From NCBI GenBank assembly GCA_035697485.1, contig DASSCU010000020.1:1-64000 (forward strand): a DNA stretch of 64,000 bases, written 5' to 3'. Origin of the DNA: Actinomycetota bacterium. GTDB lineage: Bacteria > Actinomycetota > UBA4738 > HRBIN12. Within the stretch, counting starts at the first letter, position 1. Each line of letters opens with the position of its first letter. Below, one piece after another: positions 8,960 to 17,494 of the stretch. The notes below the pieces were generated by a model, which ran no database searches, was not told the origin of the DNA, and saw only the letters and a list, made by a program, of their open reading frames with translations. A program made the position numbers and the translations under genes.

Positions 8960-8987
8960 CCCAGCGCGGCGTCGCGACGCTCATGGG
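8960..8987 (+). terminator. Hairpin after the DmdA-like genes
   Basis: A 12-base perfect palindrome, GCGTCGCGACGC at 8969-8980, is flanked by CCCA and TGGG and follows the stop codon directly. No T-run follows. Position and strength suggest a GC-rich terminator or an mRNA 3'-end stabiliser. Confidence 0.4.
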
Positions 8988-9091
8988 AACACCATCGTCA
9001 CATCTCAGCGTTCTCCCAGCTGAACCCCCTACCGTCGGGGTAGCGAACCACGACATGTGAACCCGATACCCTCGAAGTGGGAGGACCCTCG

Positions 9092-10225
9092 ATGAGACGA
9101 ACGATGATCGTGTTGGTCGCGGTGCTCGCCGTGACCGCGAGCGCCTGCTCCGTGTCCCTCGGTGATGACGCGTCCACGGGTGACAGCGCCACCGGACTGA
9201 ACAGCGCGACCTCGACGGAGCCGATCGACGCCGGCAAGGAACCCGTCGCGGCGGTCGTCGATCGTGTCTTGCCAGCGGTCGTGAACGTCACGACCGACGT
9301 GTACCAGGCCGACGGCAGCTCCGGGCAGGGCGTCGGCACCGGCTTCATCGTCCGCGACGACGGCGTGATCGTCACGAACTGCCACGTCGTCGAAGGAGGG
9401 TCCCGCCTCACGGTCTTCCTCTCCGACCAGGACCGCACCGAGTACGAGGCGCGGCTGATCGGCGCCGACTGCCTCAACGACCTCGCCGTGCTGGACATCG
9501 ACGAGCAGGGCCTGCCGACGGTGCCGCTCGGTGACTCCGAGGGACTTCGACTCGGCCAGCGCGTCGTCGCGCTCGGGTACGCGCTCGGACTCGAAGGGGG
9601 CCCGACCGTGACGACCGGGATCGTCTCGTCGCTCGATCGCACGATCGAGGCGCAGGACCCCAACTGCCGGGCGTGCGAGATCCAGCAGACCCCGCAGGGA
9701 GAGGTGCCGGTGCGTACCTACCCGAGCGTGATCCAGACCGACGCTGCGATCAACCCCGGCAACTCGGGCGGCCCGCTCGTCGACATGGCCGGCAACGTCG
9801 TGGGCATCAACTCCGCGGGCAACGGCCAGGCGGAGAACATCGGGTTCGCGATCAAGATCGACTTCGTGCGCGACACGATCATGTCGTCGATCGAGGAGCC
9901 GCTCGCGGCGACCGGCTACCTCGGGGTCTCCACGACCGAGCTCACCTCCGATCTCAGGTTCCAGCAGGGCATCGACGTCGAGACAGGAGCGTTCGTGGTG
10001 GGCACGCTCGCCGACGGCCCCGCCGACGACGTCGGCATCGGCGAAGGGGACGTGATCGTCTCGATCGACGGTCAGGCGATCGCCTCGCCCGAGGACCTCG
10101 GCACCGTGCTCGATGGACTCGCCCCGGGCGACCGCGTGTCGGTCGAGTTGGTCGAGGCCGACGGCGGCACGCGCACCGTCGAGGTCGAGCTCGCCGCTCG
10201 GCCCCTGCCCGTCGAGATCCCATAG
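9092..10225 (+). CDS. HtrA/DegP-like serine protease lipoprotein with C-terminal PDZ domain
   Basis: 377 residues from ATG 9092 (GGGAGGAC at 9079-9086). Residues 1-19 form a lipoprotein signal ending TASAC, so Cys19 would be lipidated and the enzyme anchored outside the membrane. The trypsin-like triad is H98 (TNCHVV), D130 (LNDLAVLD) and S226 (NPGNSGGPL). A PDZ domain follows from about 275 (GTLADGPADDVGIGEGD). HtrA enzymes degrade misfolded envelope proteins or process regulators. A Cys pair in an insertion (NCRAC, about 191-195) may be a disulfide or metal site. The gene precedes the ttuB-like gene by 38 bases, probably without functional linkage. Confidence 0.92.
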   Translation: MRRTMIVLVAVLAVTASACSVSLGDDASTGDSATGLNSATSTEPIDAGKEPVAAVVDRVLPAVVNVTTDVYQADGSSGQGVGTGFIVRDDGVIVTNCHVVEGGSRLTVFLSDQDRTEYEARLIGADCLNDLAVLDIDEQGLPTVPLGDSEGLRLGQRVVALGYALGLEGGPTVTTGIVSSLDRTIEAQDPNCRACEIQQTPQGEVPVRTYPSVIQTDAAINPGNSGGPLVDMAGNVVGINSAGNGQAENIGFAIKIDFVRDTIMSSIEEPLAATGYLGVSTTELTSDLRFQQGIDVETGAFVVGTLADGPADDVGIGEGDVIVSIDGQAIASPEDLGTVLDGLAPGDRVSVELVEADGGTRTVEVELAARPLPVEIP

Positions 10226-10263
10226 CAACCCCTTCACGGGACCCGTGCGTTAGCCTGGGCCCC

Positions 10264-10464
10264 GTGAAGGTCAAGCTGCGCAACCCCGACCGTCAGGTCG
10301 ACCTCCCCGGAGGACGCCCGATCCGCGAGGTACTCGACGAGCTCGGCATCGACGGAGACACCGTGCTCGTGATCCGCGACGGCGAGCTCGTCACCCGGCA
10401 CGAGCAGGTGGGCGACGACGACGAGCTCGAGGTCCGTCCGGTGATCTCCGGGGGGTCCCGGTGA
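10264..10464 (+). CDS. TtuB/MoaD/ThiS-like beta-grasp sulfur carrier
   Basis: 66 residues from GTG 10264. VKVKLRNPDRQVDLPGG, VLDELGIDGDTVLVIRDGELV and ELEVRPVISGG are the strands and C-terminal tail of ThiS/MoaD ubiquitin-like carriers. It overlaps the ttuA-like gene by four bases (GTGA), so its partner is clear: TtuB carries a C-terminal thiocarboxylate that gives sulfur for 2-thiouridine at tRNA position 54. In Thermus TtuB also conjugates to proteins. Odd point: the diglycine (63-64) is followed by Ser-Arg before the stop, so thiocarboxylation would need trimming. No E1-like TtuC is in the window. The tail residues lie where the next gene's start codon overlaps. Confidence 0.75.
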   Translation: MKVKLRNPDRQVDLPGGRPIREVLDELGIDGDTVLVIRDGELVTRHEQVGDDDELEVRPVISGGSR

Positions 10465-11459
10465 GGTGCAAGCGCTGCCGAGGGCCGGCGGTCGTCGAGG
10501 TGCGCCGGCACAACGCTGCCTTCTGCAAAGAGTGCTTCCCCGGGGTCTTCACCGAGCAGGTGCGCAAGGCGATCCGGCGTTTCGAGATGTTCGGGCGAGA
10601 CGACCGCGTGCTGGTGGCCGTCTCCGGCGGGAAGGACTCGCTCGCCCTGTGGGACGTCCTGCTCGACCTCGGCTACGACGCGACCGGGCTCTACCTCGGG
10701 CTCGGCATCGGGGAGTACTCGGACCGCTCGCACGACGCCACCGAGGCCTTCGCCCGGGAGCGCGGCGCCGAGCTGCGCGTGGTCGACCTGGCCGACGAGT
10801 ACGGGTACGACATCCCCACGGCCGGCCGTGAGGGATCGCGTTCAACCTGCGCGGTCTGCGGCCTGTCGAAGCGCTACGCGTTCAATGCGGCGGCGCTCGA
10901 CGGGGACTTCGACGTGATCGCGACCGGCCACAACCTCGACGACGAGGCGGCCACGCTGCTCGGCAACACCCTGCGGTGGAACACCGATTTCATCGCGCGC
11001 CAGTCGCCGCTGCTCCCCGGCAGGGACGGCTTCGTGAAGAAGGTGAAGCCCCTCCATCGCCTGAGCGAGCTCGAGACGGCCGCCTTCGCGTTCCTGCGAG
11101 GGATCGACTACGTGGTCGAGGAGTGCCCCCTCGTCGCGGGGAACACCCAGCTCCGGTACAAGGAGGCGATGAACGCGATCGAGGCCACCTCGCCGGGCAC
11201 GAAGGCGCAGTTCTTCCTCGGCTACCTCGACCGGGGCATGCCCTTGTTCGCGCAGGACGACGTGGTGCTGCGACCGTGCGAGTCGTGCGGGCACCCGACG
11301 ACCGGCAGGTTCTGTGCGTTCTGTCGTGCCAGGGCGCAGGTCCTCGACCGGCGGCTGGAAGGGCCGGGCATCGAGGAGGTCCCCGACGAAGACCGCGACG
11401 TCGCCCGCTCGTTGTCCGACGAGGTCATGCCGGTCGAGATCTACGGACGCACGACATGA
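10461..11459 (+). CDS. ttuA: TtuA-like tRNA 2-thiouridine synthetase
   Basis: 332 residues from GTG 10461. An N-terminal zinc finger uses C3, C6, C22 and C25. The ATP pyrophosphatase loop is SGGKDS (55-60). C130, C133 (CAVC) and C222 fall at the positions I recall for the iron-sulfur ligands of Thermus TtuA. A C-terminal finger is CESC with CAFC (about 273-290). TtuA activates U54 in the tRNA T-loop and swaps its oxygen for sulfur delivered by TtuB; the product stabilises tRNA at high temperature. Overlaps both neighbours by four bases, giving a ttuB-ttuA-trmI operon. Ncs6/TtcA relatives are possible alternatives, but cysteine placement favours TtuA. Confidence 0.85.
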   Translation: MRCKRCRGPAVVEVRRHNAAFCKECFPGVFTEQVRKAIRRFEMFGRDDRVLVAVSGGKDSLALWDVLLDLGYDATGLYLGLGIGEYSDRSHDATEAFARERGAELRVVDLADEYGYDIPTAGREGSRSTCAVCGLSKRYAFNAAALDGDFDVIATGHNLDDEAATLLGNTLRWNTDFIARQSPLLPGRDGFVKKVKPLHRLSELETAAFAFLRGIDYVVEECPLVAGNTQLRYKEAMNAIEATSPGTKAQFFLGYLDRGMPLFAQDDVVLRPCESCGHPTTGRFCAFCRARAQVLDRRLEGPGIEEVPDEDRDVARSLSDEVMPVEIYGRTT

Positions 11460-12235
11460 GCGGGCCGTTCGAGGCGGGAGAACGCGTCGTCCTGATCGAC
11501 CAGCGCGACCGCACCTACCTCGTCCACCTCGCGACCGGCGCCACGTTCCACACGCACAGTGGGACCCTGGAGCACGACGCGGTGATCGGCGCCGTCGAAG
11601 GCACGCGACTCGAGACCTCGCGGGGCATGGTGCTGGTGGCGTACCGCCCGAGGTTCGCCGACTTCGTGCTGAAGATGCCGCGAGGCGCTCAGGTGGTCTA
11701 CCCGAAGGACGTGGGTCCGATCGTGACCTACGCGGACATCTTCCCCGGGGCGCGCGTGCTCGAGGCAGGCAGCGGCTCGGGCGCGCTCACGATCGCCCTG
11801 TGCCGGGCCGTGGGCGACGCGGGCCGCGTCGTCTCGTATGAGCTCAGGGACGAGCATCGAGAGAAAGCGGTCGCGAACGTCGAGGCGTTCTACGGGAAGA
11901 TGCCTGATGTCGTCGAGCTTCGACGGGGAGACCTTGCCGAGGTCGCCATGACCGGGGAGCGCTACGAGCGGGCCGTGCTCGACATGCCGGAGCCGTGGGG
12001 GCCGCTGCCGGCCCTCCGCCAAGTGCTCGAGCCGGGGGGCATCGTCTGTGCCTACTTGCCCACGACCGTGCAGGTGCAGCAGTTCGTGCTGGCGTTGCCC
12101 GGCAACGGCTTCCAGCACATCGAGACGTTCGAGACATTGAAGCGAGGATGGCACGTCACCGAGCGCAGCGTACGACCCGATCACCGCATGGTGGGGCACA
12201 CCGGCTTCCTCACCATCGCACGCCGCGAGGCGTGA
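11456..12235 (+). CDS. trmI: tRNA (adenine-58-N1)-methyltransferase TrmI
   Basis: 259 residues; ATG 11456 overlaps the ttuA stop (ATGA). An N-terminal beta domain (LVHLATGATFHTHSG) precedes the Rossmann SAM-binding motif VLEAGSGSGALTIAL (about 100-114), an acidic YELRDEH, and DMPEPW, the catalytic region of this family. TrmI methylates A58 in the T-loop and acts as a tetramer. In M. tuberculosis the homologue Rv2118c is also just upstream of mpa. Position 58 stacks on position 54 in the folded T-loop, so this gene and ttuAB modify one structural element. A 21-base direct repeat spans its 3' end. Confidence 0.93.
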   Translation: MSGPFEAGERVVLIDQRDRTYLVHLATGATFHTHSGTLEHDAVIGAVEGTRLETSRGMVLVAYRPRFADFVLKMPRGAQVVYPKDVGPIVTYADIFPGARVLEAGSGSGALTIALCRAVGDAGRVVSYELRDEHREKAVANVEAFYGKMPDVVELRRGDLAEVAMTGERYERAVLDMPEPWGPLPALRQVLEPGGIVCAYLPTTVQVQQFVLALPGNGFQHIETFETLKRGWHVTERSVRPDHRMVGHTGFLTIARREA

Positions 12236-12256
12236 CACCATCGCACGCCGCGAGGC
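12211..12256 (+). repeat. 21-base exact tandem repeat across the trmI stop codon
   Basis: The same 21 bases (starting CACCATCGCACGCC) occur at 12211-12231 and 12236-12256, period 25. The first copy encodes the last TrmI residues and the second lies just past the TGA. This looks like a recent small tandem duplication. Confidence 0.85.
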
Positions 12257-12433
12257 CTGCGACCCCTTCGTCTGCACACGTCGACTCGACCTCGGGTCAG
12301 AACTACCCTGGATTGGGCATTACACGTTCGACGAGAACTTCCGTATGAGTAGAGAGGAAGCATGCGCGACGCTCCACGGGAACGTGGGGGGCCGGGGGTA
12401 CCATCCGTCTCTACCCCGCTGGAGGTGACACCC

Positions 12434-14173
12434 ATGGCGGATCGAGAGCAGGTCGAACGGTACGACGCACAGGTGCAGGAGCTTCGAGGCCAGGTGAAGT
12501 TCCTGGAGGAAGAGGTCGGACTGCTGCGCCGTCGGCTGACGAACGCCCCCCGCCAGGTCACCGTGCTCGAGGAGAAGCTCGTCGAGGCCCGCCAGCAGCT
12601 CGACCGAGCCGTCTCCCAGAACCAGAAGCTCGCCGACGCGCTGCGCGCCGAGCGCGACCGGATCGAGGCCCTCGCCGAGGAGGTCGAGAAGCTCTCGCAG
12701 CCACCTGCGTCGTTCGGCGTCTACCTCGCGAGCAACGACGACGGCTCGATCGACGTGTTCACGGCCGGCCGCAAGATGCGCGTGATGCCCGCTCCCGACA
12801 TCGACGAGCGCGCGTTCCGCCCCGGCGTGCAGGTCGTGCTGAACGAATCCCTCAACGTCGTCGAGGTGCTCGAGCCCGATCGCGCCGGCGAGGTGGTGAA
12901 GGTCAAGGACCGCCTGGGTGACGACCGGGTGATCGTCGTCGGACGGGGCGACGAGGAGTACGTGGCCCACCTCGCGGGCCAGCTCCTCTCGACCCACGTG
13001 CGCGCGGGCGACAACGTCCTGTTCGACGGCCGCGCCGGCGTGGCCACCGAGCTCCTCCCGAAGGAAGAGGTCGAGGAACTCGTGCTCGAGGAGATTCCCG
13101 ACGTGAGCTACGAGGACATCGGCGGTCTCGAGGGGCAGATCGACTCGATCCGAGACGCGGTCGAGCTGCCGTTCCTGTACGCGGAGCTGTTCGCCGAGCA
13201 CGAGCTCGAGGCGCCCAAGGGCGTGCTGCTGTACGGACCCCCGGGCTGCGGCAAGACGTTGATCGCGAAGGCGGTCGCGAAGTCGCTCGCCGAGAAGGTC
13301 GCCGAACGCACCGGACGCTCCGACGCGCGGAGCTACTTCCTGAACGTCAAGGGTCCCGAACTGCTGAACAAGTACGTGGGGGAGACCGAGCGACAGATCC
13401 GGGAGATCTTCATCCGCGCCAAGGAGCGCAGCGAGGAAGGCCTCCCCGTCATCGTCTTCTTCGACGAGATGGACTCCATCTTCCGCACCCGTGGCACCGG
13501 CATCTCGAGCGACGTCGAGTCGACGATCGTGCCGCAGCTGCTGAGCGAGCTCGACGGCGTCGAGACGCTCAAGAACGTGATCGTGATCGGTGCGTCGAAC
13601 CGCGAGGACCTGATCGACCCGGCGATCCTGCGCCCGGGGCGGCTCGACGTGAAGATCAAGATCGAGCGGCCGAACCAGCAGCAGGCGTCCGACATCATGT
13701 CGAAGTACCTGCATCCGGTCGTGCCGATCCACCCCGACGAGGTTTCCCGCTACGGCGGCGACCCGCAGCAGGCGTGCTTCCGCATGATCGAGAAGACGGT
13801 CGAGCAGATGTACGAACCGAACGATCGGAACCGGTTCCTGGAAGTCACCTACGCGAGCGGCGACAAGGAGATCCTGTACTTCAAGGACTTCAACTCGGGC
13901 GCGATGATCGAGAACATCGTTCGCCGCGCGAAGAAGGACGCGATCAAGCGCTTCCTGTCGATGGGCGACAAGGGCATCAGAACCGAGGACCTGCTGACCG
14001 CGATCCGCGACGAGTTCAAGGAGAACGAGGACCTTCCGAACACGACGAATCCCGACGACTGGGCGCGTATCTCGGGCAAGAAGGGCGAGCGCATCGTGTA
14101 CGTGCGCACGCTGCTCGGCCACGACGGCGACGGCCGACAGGTCGAACGCGTGAACGCCGGGCAGTACCTGTAA
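12434..14173 (+). CDS. mpa: Proteasome-associated AAA+ ATPase ARC/Mpa
   Basis: 579 residues from ATG 12434, chosen for the GGAGGTG site at 12420-12426; an in-frame ATG at 12362 is the alternative. An N-terminal coiled coil (about 5-85) captures Pup. Two OB-fold segments follow (about 90-215). The AAA module has Walker A GPPGCGKT (268-275) and Walker [10 protein letters not shown] (339-347). The C terminus ends GQYL, the docking tail that opens the 20S gate. The hexamer unfolds pupylated proteins into the PrcAB chamber. It is the first gene of the proteasome block, followed nine bases later by dop. Confidence 0.96.
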   Translation: MADREQVERYDAQVQELRGQVKFLEEEVGLLRRRLTNAPRQVTVLEEKLVEARQQLDRAVSQNQKLADALRAERDRIEALAEEVEKLSQPPASFGVYLASNDDGSIDVFTAGRKMRVMPAPDIDERAFRPGVQVVLNESLNVVEVLEPDRAGEVVKVKDRLGDDRVIVVGRGDEEYVAHLAGQLLSTHVRAGDNVLFDGRAGVATELLPKEEVEELVLEEIPDVSYEDIGGLEGQIDSIRDAVELPFLYAELFAEHELEAPKGVLLYGPPGCGKTLIAKAVAKSLAEKVAERTGRSDARSYFLNVKGPELLNKYVGETERQIREIFIRAKERSEEGLPVIVFFDEMDSIFRTRGTGISSDVESTIVPQLLSELDGVETLKNVIVIGASNREDLIDPAILRPGRLDVKIKIERPNQQQASDIMSKYLHPVVPIHPDEVSRYGGDPQQACFRMIEKTVEQMYEPNDRNRFLEVTYASGDKEILYFKDFNSGAMIENIVRRAKKDAIKRFLSMGDKGIRTEDLLTAIRDEFKENEDLPNTTNPDDWARISGKKGERIVYVRTLLGHDGDGRQVERVNAGQYL

Positions 14174-14182
14174 GGTGGCCGC

Positions 14183-15667
14183 GTGGCCATCCCCAAGGTC
14201 TTCGGGACCGAGACGGAATACGGCATCGCCGCGGCCGGGGCACCCGACTTCAACCCGGTCCTCTCGTCTTCGCTGCTGATCTCGACTTACGCTGGATCGC
14301 TTCGACGCATCCGCTGGGACTACGAGCAGGAGTCGCCGCTGCGCGACGCCCGCGGGTTCGAGCCCGTGCCCGCCCGCGAGGGCAGCGACGAAGACCTCGG
14401 ACTCGCGAACGTGATCCTGCCGAACGGCGCCCGGTACTACGTCGACCACGCGCATCCCGAGTACTCAACCCCGGAATGCATCACGCCGCGGGAGCTCGTC
14501 GTGCACGACAAGGCGGGGGAGCGCATCCTCGAACGGTCCCTGCACGAGGTCGCCCGGTCGATGCCCAGCGCTCCGCCGCTCTCGATCTACAAGAACAACT
14601 CCGACGGCAAGGGCAACAGCTACGGCACCCACGAGAACTACCTCGTCGACCGCGCGACGCCTTTCGGCGACATCGTCCGCGACCTCACGCCGTTCTTCGT
14701 GACCCGCATCGCCTTCACGGGCGGCGGGAAGGTGGGGGCCGAGGCGCCCTGGGACGAGCGCAGTCGAGCGATCTACCAGCTCACCCAGCGAGCGGACTTC
14801 TTCGAGACCGAGGTGGGTCTCGAGACCACCCTCAAGCGGCCGATCATCAACACCCGGGACGAACCGCATGCCGACCCCGAGCGGTATCGACGGCTGCACG
14901 TGATCGTCGGCGACGCGAACCTCTGTGAGATCGCCACGTTCCTCAAGATCGGGACCACCGCGATCGTGTTGAAGATGATCGAGGACCGGTTCCTGCCGGA
15001 TCTCTCGATCGCCAACCCGGTGCAAGCCCTGCACGAGATCTCCCGCGACCTCACCTGCCGACACGAGATCGGCCTCGCCGACGGCCGCAGGGTCAACGCG
15101 GTTCAGCTGCAGTGGGAGTACCTGGAGCACGCCAAGAAGTACGTCGAACGCGAGGACGACACCCCCGAACACCGCGAGGTGCTCGATCGCTGGGAGGCCG
15201 TGCTCACGGCGCTCGAGACCGACCCGCATTCGCTGCATCGCGAGCTGGATTGGGTGGCCAAGCATCGACTGCTGCAGGCCTACCGCGATCGCGACGGCCT
15301 GGAATGGAACGATCCGAAGCTCCGCGCGATCGACCTGCAGTACCACGACGTGCGACGCGACAAGGGCCTCTACTACCGCTTGGAGGCGACCGGCAAGGTG
15401 GATCGGCTCACGACCGACGTTGAGGTCGATGCCGCGGTGATGGAACCGCCGATCGACACCCGCGCGTACTTCCGCGGCCGGTGCATCGACAAGTACCCCG
15501 ACGCGATCGCCGCCGCCTCGTGGGACTCGCTCATCGTCGACACCGGTGCTGATGCCTTGCAGCGCATCCCTATGCGTGAGCCGCTCCGAGGTACGAAGGC
15601 GCACGTCGAGGACCTGTTGGCGGCGTGCGACGACGCGGCCTCGCTGGTGGCCGCGCTGCAGGGCTGA
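14183..15667 (+). CDS. dop: Dop, Pup deamidase/depupylase
   Basis: 494 residues from GTG 14183. The start MAIPKVFGTETEYGIAAAG is typical of Dop, which has an extra loop after the first strand that PafA lacks. Carboxylate-amine ligase-fold landmarks follow: GARYYVDHAHPEYSTPEC, NNSDGKGNSYGTHENYL and the [11 protein letters not shown] segment shared with PafA. Dop converts Pup C-terminal Gln to Glu and removes Pup from substrates. Because pup here already encodes Glu, the depupylase activity is probably the one under selection. The stop lies in a hairpin at 15660-15700. Confidence 0.95.
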   Translation: MAIPKVFGTETEYGIAAAGAPDFNPVLSSSLLISTYAGSLRRIRWDYEQESPLRDARGFEPVPAREGSDEDLGLANVILPNGARYYVDHAHPEYSTPECITPRELVVHDKAGERILERSLHEVARSMPSAPPLSIYKNNSDGKGNSYGTHENYLVDRATPFGDIVRDLTPFFVTRIAFTGGGKVGAEAPWDERSRAIYQLTQRADFFETEVGLETTLKRPIINTRDEPHADPERYRRLHVIVGDANLCEIATFLKIGTTAIVLKMIEDRFLPDLSIANPVQALHEISRDLTCRHEIGLADGRRVNAVQLQWEYLEHAKKYVEREDDTPEHREVLDRWEAVLTALETDPHSLHRELDWVAKHRLLQAYRDRDGLEWNDPKLRAIDLQYHDVRRDKGLYYRLEATGKVDRLTTDVEVDAAVMEPPIDTRAYFRGRCIDKYPDAIAAASWDSLIVDTGADALQRIPMREPLRGTKAHVEDLLAACDDAASLVAALQG

Positions 15668-15700
15668 TCCGGGCCGACGGGACGCTCCGGCTTCAGCCCT
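15660..15700 (+). terminator. Inverted repeat between dop and pup
   Basis: AGGGCTGA (15660-15667, including the dop stop) pairs with TCAGCCCT (15693-15700), with an inner CCGG/CCGG stem. No T-run follows. A TAGGAT -10-like box lies downstream at 15726-15731, before pup, so the hairpin may limit read-through while pup-prcBA uses its own promoter. Confidence 0.45.
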
Positions 15701-15755
15701 AGGTCGGTCGTTCCGAAACCCCCGGTAGGATAGGTCGCACGAAAGGAGCCGTGCC

Positions 15756-15962
15756 GTGCCCCAGGAGCAGGAGCAGAAGAAGGTCCAGCGCAAGGGCGGC
15801 GGTGGCGACGAAAGCGACGCCGACGCCGGCCAGGTGCAGTCGTCGTCGAAGGCTGCCGAGCTCAAGGAGGAGATGGACGACATCCTCGACGAGATCGACT
15901 CGGTGCTCGAGGAAAACGCCGAGGAGTTCGTGAAGAGCTACGTGCAGAAGGGCGGGGAGTGA
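15756..15962 (+). CDS. pup: Pup, prokaryotic ubiquitin-like protein (GGE form)
   Basis: 68 residues. GTG 15756 has AAAGGAG seven bases upstream. The protein is acidic and largely disordered, with a helix-forming centre ([20 protein letters not shown], about 33-52) that binds the Mpa coiled coil. The tail reads [11 protein letters not shown]: the gene encodes C-terminal Glu directly, so PafA can use it without deamidation, as in Corynebacterium glutamicum. Most mycobacterial and streptomycete Pups end in GGQ. The stop overlaps the prcB start (GTGA), so Pup and protease are translationally coupled. Confidence 0.96.
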   Translation: MPQEQEQKKVQRKGGGGDESDADAGQVQSSSKAAELKEEMDDILDEIDSVLEENAEEFVKSYVQKGGE

Positions 15963-16759
15963 CCGACCACATCCTGCCCCTGTCGGGCGCGTCGTTCGGC
16001 GCGAACCCGAGCTTCGTCGACCTGCTCCGGGACGCCCGCCCCGAGGCGCTCGCCCACCTGCATCAGACCGTCACGGCCGAAGCCGCGGCCGGCGTGGCGC
16101 ACGGAACGACCGTGTTGGGGCTGATCTACGCCGACGGCGTGCTCGTGGCCGGCGACCGGCGAGCGACTGCCGGCTACACGATCGCCGACGAAACGATGCG
16201 GAAGGTCTTCTCCGCCGACGACTACTCTGCGATCGCGATCGCCGGCGCCGCAGGCATGGCGGTCGAGATGGTCCGGCTGTTCCAGCTCGAACTCGAGCAC
16301 TACGAGAAGCTCACCGGCGACCGCCTCTCGTTGGAAGGCAAGGCGAACCGGCTCGCACAGCTGATCCGGCAGAACTTCCCGCTCGCGATGCAGGGGCTCG
16401 TGGTGGTGCCGCTGTTCGGCGGCTTCGACGAGCGTCGTGACGCGGGACGACTCTTCTACTACGACGCGACCGGTGGTCGCTGGGAAGAGGACGACTACCA
16501 GGCCACGGGGTCGGGCAGCCAGCCCGCGAAGAACTCGCTGAAGAAGCGCTGGCGTGAAGGGCTCACGCGTCGCGAGGCGATCGAAGTCGCCGTCGAGGCG
16601 CTGCTCGACGCCTCCGAGGACGACGTCGCGACCGGGGGGCCCAGCGTCCACCGCCGCATCTTCCCGCTCGCCCTCGCCGTGACCGCGTCGGGGGCCGACG
16701 AGGTGCCCGAGGCCGAGGTCGAGGCGGCCGTCGACGCGATCCTCGAGGTGCGCGGCTGA
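15959..16759 (+). CDS. prcB: 20S proteasome beta subunit PrcB
   Basis: 266 residues from GTG 15959. The N-terminal 49 residues are a propeptide ([15 protein letters not shown] is conserved). Self-cleavage before the double Thr in AHGTTVLGL exposes the catalytic Thr50. DRRAT, with its Asp, and the ELEHYEKL and QAVGSGS-like YQATGSGS blocks are standard. Beta subunits form the two inner proteolytic rings of the 20S core fed by Mpa. It overlaps pup by four bases and prcA by one base (TGATG), the classic pup-prcB-prcA order. Confidence 0.97.
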   Translation: MTDHILPLSGASFGANPSFVDLLRDARPEALAHLHQTVTAEAAAGVAHGTTVLGLIYADGVLVAGDRRATAGYTIADETMRKVFSADDYSAIAIAGAAGMAVEMVRLFQLELEHYEKLTGDRLSLEGKANRLAQLIRQNFPLAMQGLVVVPLFGGFDERRDAGRLFYYDATGGRWEEDDYQATGSGSQPAKNSLKKRWREGLTRREAIEVAVEALLDASEDDVATGGPSVHRRIFPLALAVTASGADEVPEAEVEAAVDAILEVRG

Positions 16760-17445
16760 TGTCCTTCATGCCGTACGTCGCGCCCGAGCAGATGATGAAG
16801 GACCGGTCGGAGTACGCCCACAAGGGCATCGCACGCGGTCGCTCAGTGATCGGCCTCGAGTACGGCGACGGGCTGTTGTTCATCGCCGAGAACCCGAGCG
16901 CCACGCTGCATAAGATCAGCGAGATCTACGATCACATCGCGTTCGCCGGGGTCGGCAAGTACAGCGAGTTCGAGGACCTGCGCATCGCCGGCATCCGCCT
17001 CGCCGACCTCCGCGGCTTCTCCTACGGCAGGGAAGACGTGAAGGCCCGCGATCTGGCCAACGCCTACAGCCAGGCGCTCTCGAACATCTTCACGCAGCAG
17101 ATGAAGCCGTACGAGGTCGAGATCCTGGTGGGCGAGGTCGACGGTGACGCGTCGGGCACCGCGATCTACCACATCCTGTTCGACGGCTCGGTCACCGACG
17201 AGCACGAGTTCGTCGCGATCGGGGGTCACGCCGACGACCTGATGGAATCGCTCCGCGGACGGTTCACGGCCGGCTGGGACCTCGCGACGGCCGTCAAGAC
17301 GGCCGTGGAGGTGCTGGGTTCCCCGGAGAGCCGAACGATCGAGGCCGATGCGATCGAGGCCGGAGTACTCGACCGCACGCGATCGCACCGGCGCAAGTTC
17401 CGGCGCCTCGAGGAGCCGGAGATCGCCGGGCTGCTGGCCGGCTGA
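16759..17445 (+). CDS. prcA: 20S proteasome alpha subunit PrcA
   Basis: 228 residues from ATG 16759. The N terminus ([24 protein letters not shown]) holds the gating residues of bacterial alpha subunits; SVIGLEYGDGLLFIAENPS and HKISEIYDHIAFAGVGKYSEFE follow the family closely. No catalytic Thr, as expected for the outer rings. Its H0-helix surface receives the GQYL tail of Mpa. The start overlaps the prcB stop by one base. The C terminus is basic (SHRRKFRRL) then acidic. Confidence 0.97.
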   Translation: MSFMPYVAPEQMMKDRSEYAHKGIARGRSVIGLEYGDGLLFIAENPSATLHKISEIYDHIAFAGVGKYSEFEDLRIAGIRLADLRGFSYGREDVKARDLANAYSQALSNIFTQQMKPYEVEILVGEVDGDASGTAIYHILFDGSVTDEHEFVAIGGHADDLMESLRGRFTAGWDLATAVKTAVEVLGSPESRTIEADAIEAGVLDRTRSHRRKFRRLEEPEIAGLLAG

Positions 17446-17494
17446 GGCTGGACACACCACCCCGTCGGACGCACGATCGTCCAAGGGAGGTTCG

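Noticed and set aside
12320-14455. A 711-codon open frame on the minus strand opposite mpa
   Set aside because: Shadow frame produced by GC-rich codons; it runs antiparallel to clear ARC/Mpa motifs and has no recognisable domain.
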